Assembly (NCBI GenBank): GCA_018223365.1 | Contig: JAGTTP010000001.1 | Span: 372,001 to 436,000 of the forward strand | Origin: Clostridiaceae bacterium Marseille-Q4145 | GTDB lineage: Bacteria > Bacillota > Clostridia > Lachnospirales > Lachnospiraceae | Length of the DNA: 64,000 nt | Reading direction: 5' to 3' | Part shown: in pieces, positions 62,231 through 64,000 of the stretch | Layout: each line of letters opens with the position of its first letter | How positions within the stretch are numbered: position 1 is the first letter of the stretch | Notes under the pieces: generated by a model | Database searches by the model: none | Seen by the model: only the letters and a program-made list of their open reading frames with translations | What the model was told of the DNA's origin: nothing | Position numbers and translations under genes: made by a program

Positions 62231-62253
62231 AGTTTTTCAATACATCCTGTTAT

Positions 62254-63603
62254 TTAGAATACACCCTGCTGCATCATAGCATCTGCAACACGCTCAAATC
62301 CTGCGATGTTTGCACCAGCTACCAGATTGTATCCAAGACCGTTTCTTGCTGCCGCATCTACAGAGTTTTTGTAAATGGTATTCATAATAGTATGAAGCTT
62401 CTCATCTACCTCTTCTGCAGACCATACCAGACGCTCGCTGTTCTGGCTCATCTCCAGTGCAGATACTGCTACACCGCCGGCATTGACTGCCTTGGACGGA
62501 GCAACGATCATATCTTTCTGATTCATCAGGTAACGAAGTGCTTCATTGGTGGTCGGCATATTTGCCACCTCAATGTAATAGCGGACATGATTTGCTGCGA
62601 TCTGTTTTGCCTGCTCCAAATGAACATCATTCTGCATTGCAGACGGCATGCAGATATCTACTTTCACGCCCCACGGTTTTTCACCCTCGTGGAACTCCAC
62701 ACCAAATTTATCCGCATAATCTTTTACTTTATTGCGTCCGGAATTTCTCATAGTTACCAGATAATCAATCTTTTCCTGTGTAGTTACGCCATCCGGATCA
62801 TAAACATACCCATCCGGACCGGAAAGTGTAACAACCTTTGCGCCCAGTTCCGTTGCTTTTCTGCAGATACCCCAGGTTACATTTCCAAAACCGGCACATG
62901 CAATGGTCTTACCCTTAATGTCCTGTCCGTCATCTTTTAACACATTTTCCAAATAATAAACAGCTCCAAATCCAGTTGCCTCCGGACGGATTCTGCTGCC
63001 GCCGTAAGAAAATCCTTTTCCAGTCAGAACACCGTTTTCAAATACACCTTTCAGTCTTCTGTACTCGCCAAACAGATAACCGATCTCACGTCCGCCTACG
63101 CCCATATCTCCTGCCGGAACATCCACATCCGGTCCAATATAACGATATAATGCCTGCATAAAACTCTGGCAGAAACGCATAATTTCTGCATCTGATTTTC
63201 CAGTCGGATCAAAATCAGAACCACCCTTTGCGCCTCCGATCGGAAGACCTGTCAGGCTGTTCTTGAAAGTCTGTTCAAATCCCAGAAACTTCATAATACT
63301 TGGAGTTACATTTTTCTGGAAACGGATGCCTCCCTTATACGGTCCAATCGCTCCGTTAAACTGACAGCGATATCCGGTATTGGTGTGCCAGTTTCCGTTA
63401 TCATCTTCCCATACAACGCGGAAGGTAAACATACGCTCCGGCTCAACCATACGGTTCAATAAATCCACTTTTTCGTACTCCGGATGACGCTCAACCACCG
63501 GCTCCAGGGAAGAAAGTACTTCTTCCACGGTCTGACAGAATTCCGGCTGTTCCGGATAACGTGCTTTTACTCCATTGATTACGCTTTCAAGATACTGATT
63601 CAT
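62254..63603 (-). CDS. gdhA: NADP-type glutamate dehydrogenase
   Basis: The product has 449 residues, the hexameric short type. MVEPERMFTFRVVWEDDNGN, YKGGIRFQKNVTPSIMKFLG, the catalytic Lys in GLPIGGAKGGSDFDP and the coenzyme fold IACAGFGNVTWG are present. It makes glutamate from 2-oxoglutarate and ammonia. AAGGAGG precedes the ATG. It is transcribed from a promoter with a long palindrome and leads into the KaiC-like fusion gene. Confidence 0.97.
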   Translation of the reverse strand: MNQYLESVINGVKARYPEQPEFCQTVEEVLSSLEPVVERHPEYEKVDLLNRMVEPERMFTFRVVWEDDNGNWHTNTGYRCQFNGAIGPYKGGIRFQKNVTPSIMKFLGFEQTFKNSLTGLPIGGAKGGSDFDPTGKSDAEIMRFCQSFMQALYRYIGPDVDVPAGDMGVGGREIGYLFGEYRRLKGVFENGVLTGKGFSYGGSRIRPEATGFGAVYYLENVLKDDGQDIKGKTIACAGFGNVTWGICRKATELGAKVVTLSGPDGYVYDPDGVTTQEKIDYLVTMRNSGRNKVKDYADKFGVEFHEGEKPWGVKVDICMPSAMQNDVHLEQAKQIAANHVRYYIEVANMPTTNEALRYLMNQKDMIVAPSKAVNAGGVAVSALEMSQNSERLVWSAEEVDEKLHTIMNTIYKNSVDAAARNGLGYNLVAGANIAGFERVADAMMQQGVF

Positions 63604-63694
63604 GATAAACCTCCTTGTTTTTCACTCTGTACATTGTTTTTGTTTTTGCTGCTTTTTTATTTTTTATTCTTTGTTTTCCCTGTTTCTAATTGTG

Positions 63695-63747
63695 ATTATA
63701 GGACGGTTTAAATATAAAGTAAAATGAATATATTCTATTTACTTTAT
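63695..63747 (-). promoter_or_regulatory. gdhA promoter with a 34-bp palindrome
   Basis: On the minus strand TATAAT (63695-63700) and -35-like TTTACT (63718-63723) are 17 bases apart. The -35 lies in the left arm of a near-perfect inverted repeat spanning 63714-63747: ATAAAGTAAA and TTTACTTTAT around the self-complementary GAATATATTC, 30 of 34 positions symmetric. Confidence 0.65.
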
Positions 63748-63766
63748 TCATAGTATCTATATATTA

Positions 63767-64000
63767 TCAACGAGATGTAAGTGCCAAAAATTTCTTTTTC
63801 TGACTGACGTTCCTATAAGCCGGACGGATAATCCGGGCATCCGGACTGCAGCATTCTTCTACCCGGTGTGCACACCAGCCGGGCATTCTGGAAGCTGCAA
63901 ACAACGGCGTAAAAATGTCCTCCGGAATTCCAAGCATCTTGTAGACAAATCCGGAATACAGATCCACATTGGCGCAGATCTGCTTCTGACTCTTCTTCTC
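63767..64000 (-). CDS. Citrate synthase, C-terminal part (cut by window edge)
   Basis: The last 77 residues read ICANVDLYSGFVYKMLGIPE, DIFTPLFAASRMPGWCAHRV and RIIRPAYRNVS, the family's C-terminal block including the catalytic Asp region upstream of the window. It condenses oxaloacetate and acetyl-CoA. The gene continues beyond position 64000. It lies just upstream of gdhA, so both enzymes of the 2-oxoglutarate branch sit together. Confidence 0.9.
   Translation of the reverse strand, partial: EKKSQKQICANVDLYSGFVYKMLGIPEDIFTPLFAASRMPGWCAHRVEECCSPDARIIRPAYRNVSQKKKFLALTSR

Noticed and set aside
1..64000. tRNA and rRNA genes
   Set aside because: Reading both strands I saw no cloverleaf with a TTCRANNC arm and CCA-like end, nor rRNA signature sequence; a covariance search was not possible here.

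Overview
The window reads as a chromosomal segment of a Gram-positive, spore-forming anaerobe of the Lachnospiraceae type (Blautia, Dorea or Coprococcus-like; this is inference from gene content, not a database match). The supporting signs are Spo0A and CotF-like coat proteins, strong GGAGG ribosome sites, lipoprotein signal peptides in place of periplasmic proteins, ferredoxin-type redox proteins, and interspersed repeats and small orphan proteins of the kind seen in this family. No rRNA, tRNA or CRISPR array was seen.

Layout. 0-9 kb is a tetrapyrrole/cobalt region. On the + strand lie cbiL, an ABC-2 exporter-type pair and a membrane-anchored Sec protein. Converging on them is a minus-strand operon headed by a cobalamin riboswitch with its own terminator. 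It encodes a lipoprotein form of the cobaltochelatase CbiK, a small lipoprotein, a paralogue of the anchored Sec protein, and a FecBCD-type importer. 9-12 kb holds two coat-like proteins, glgA and spo0A (with a sigma-A promoter and a 0A box). 12-19 kb holds an RND pump with its adaptor, divergent from a two-component system. 19-29 kb holds glgB, a small transporter, an alpha/beta hydrolase, and a pstSCAB-phoU-ppk1 operon that links phosphate uptake to polyphosphate synthesis. 29-34 kb holds a class III Fic protein, a BlaI/BlaR1-type pair with a clear operator, an aminoacyl-tRNA editing protein and a lipoprotein.

34-49 kb is the accessory, rearranged part. It contains a PD-(D/E)XK family element, two copies of an interspersed repeat, a kinase-fold protein converging on a large AAA+ ATPase, and a segmental duplication. 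The ancestral block was NSS transporter - MATE pump - MarR - aminotransferase - UvrA-like. Copy A (39.4-41.5 kb) keeps MATE and marR but has a gutted transporter and only the first codons of the UvrA-like gene. Copy B (43.6-49.2 kb) keeps the transporter, aminotransferase and UvrA-like gene but has a gutted MATE/marR. The two copies are about 98% identical where they align, so the event is recent.

49-64 kb returns to core metabolism: a saccharopine dehydrogenase-like enzyme, a Nudix hydrolase, a nitroreductase, a nuclease-helicase, a thiSFGHE operon under a TPP riboswitch plus terminator, a DUF362 ferredoxin with a LUD protein, gdhA followed by an unusual KaiC-like/PEP-synthase-like fusion, and the 3' end of a citrate synthase gene cut by the window edge.
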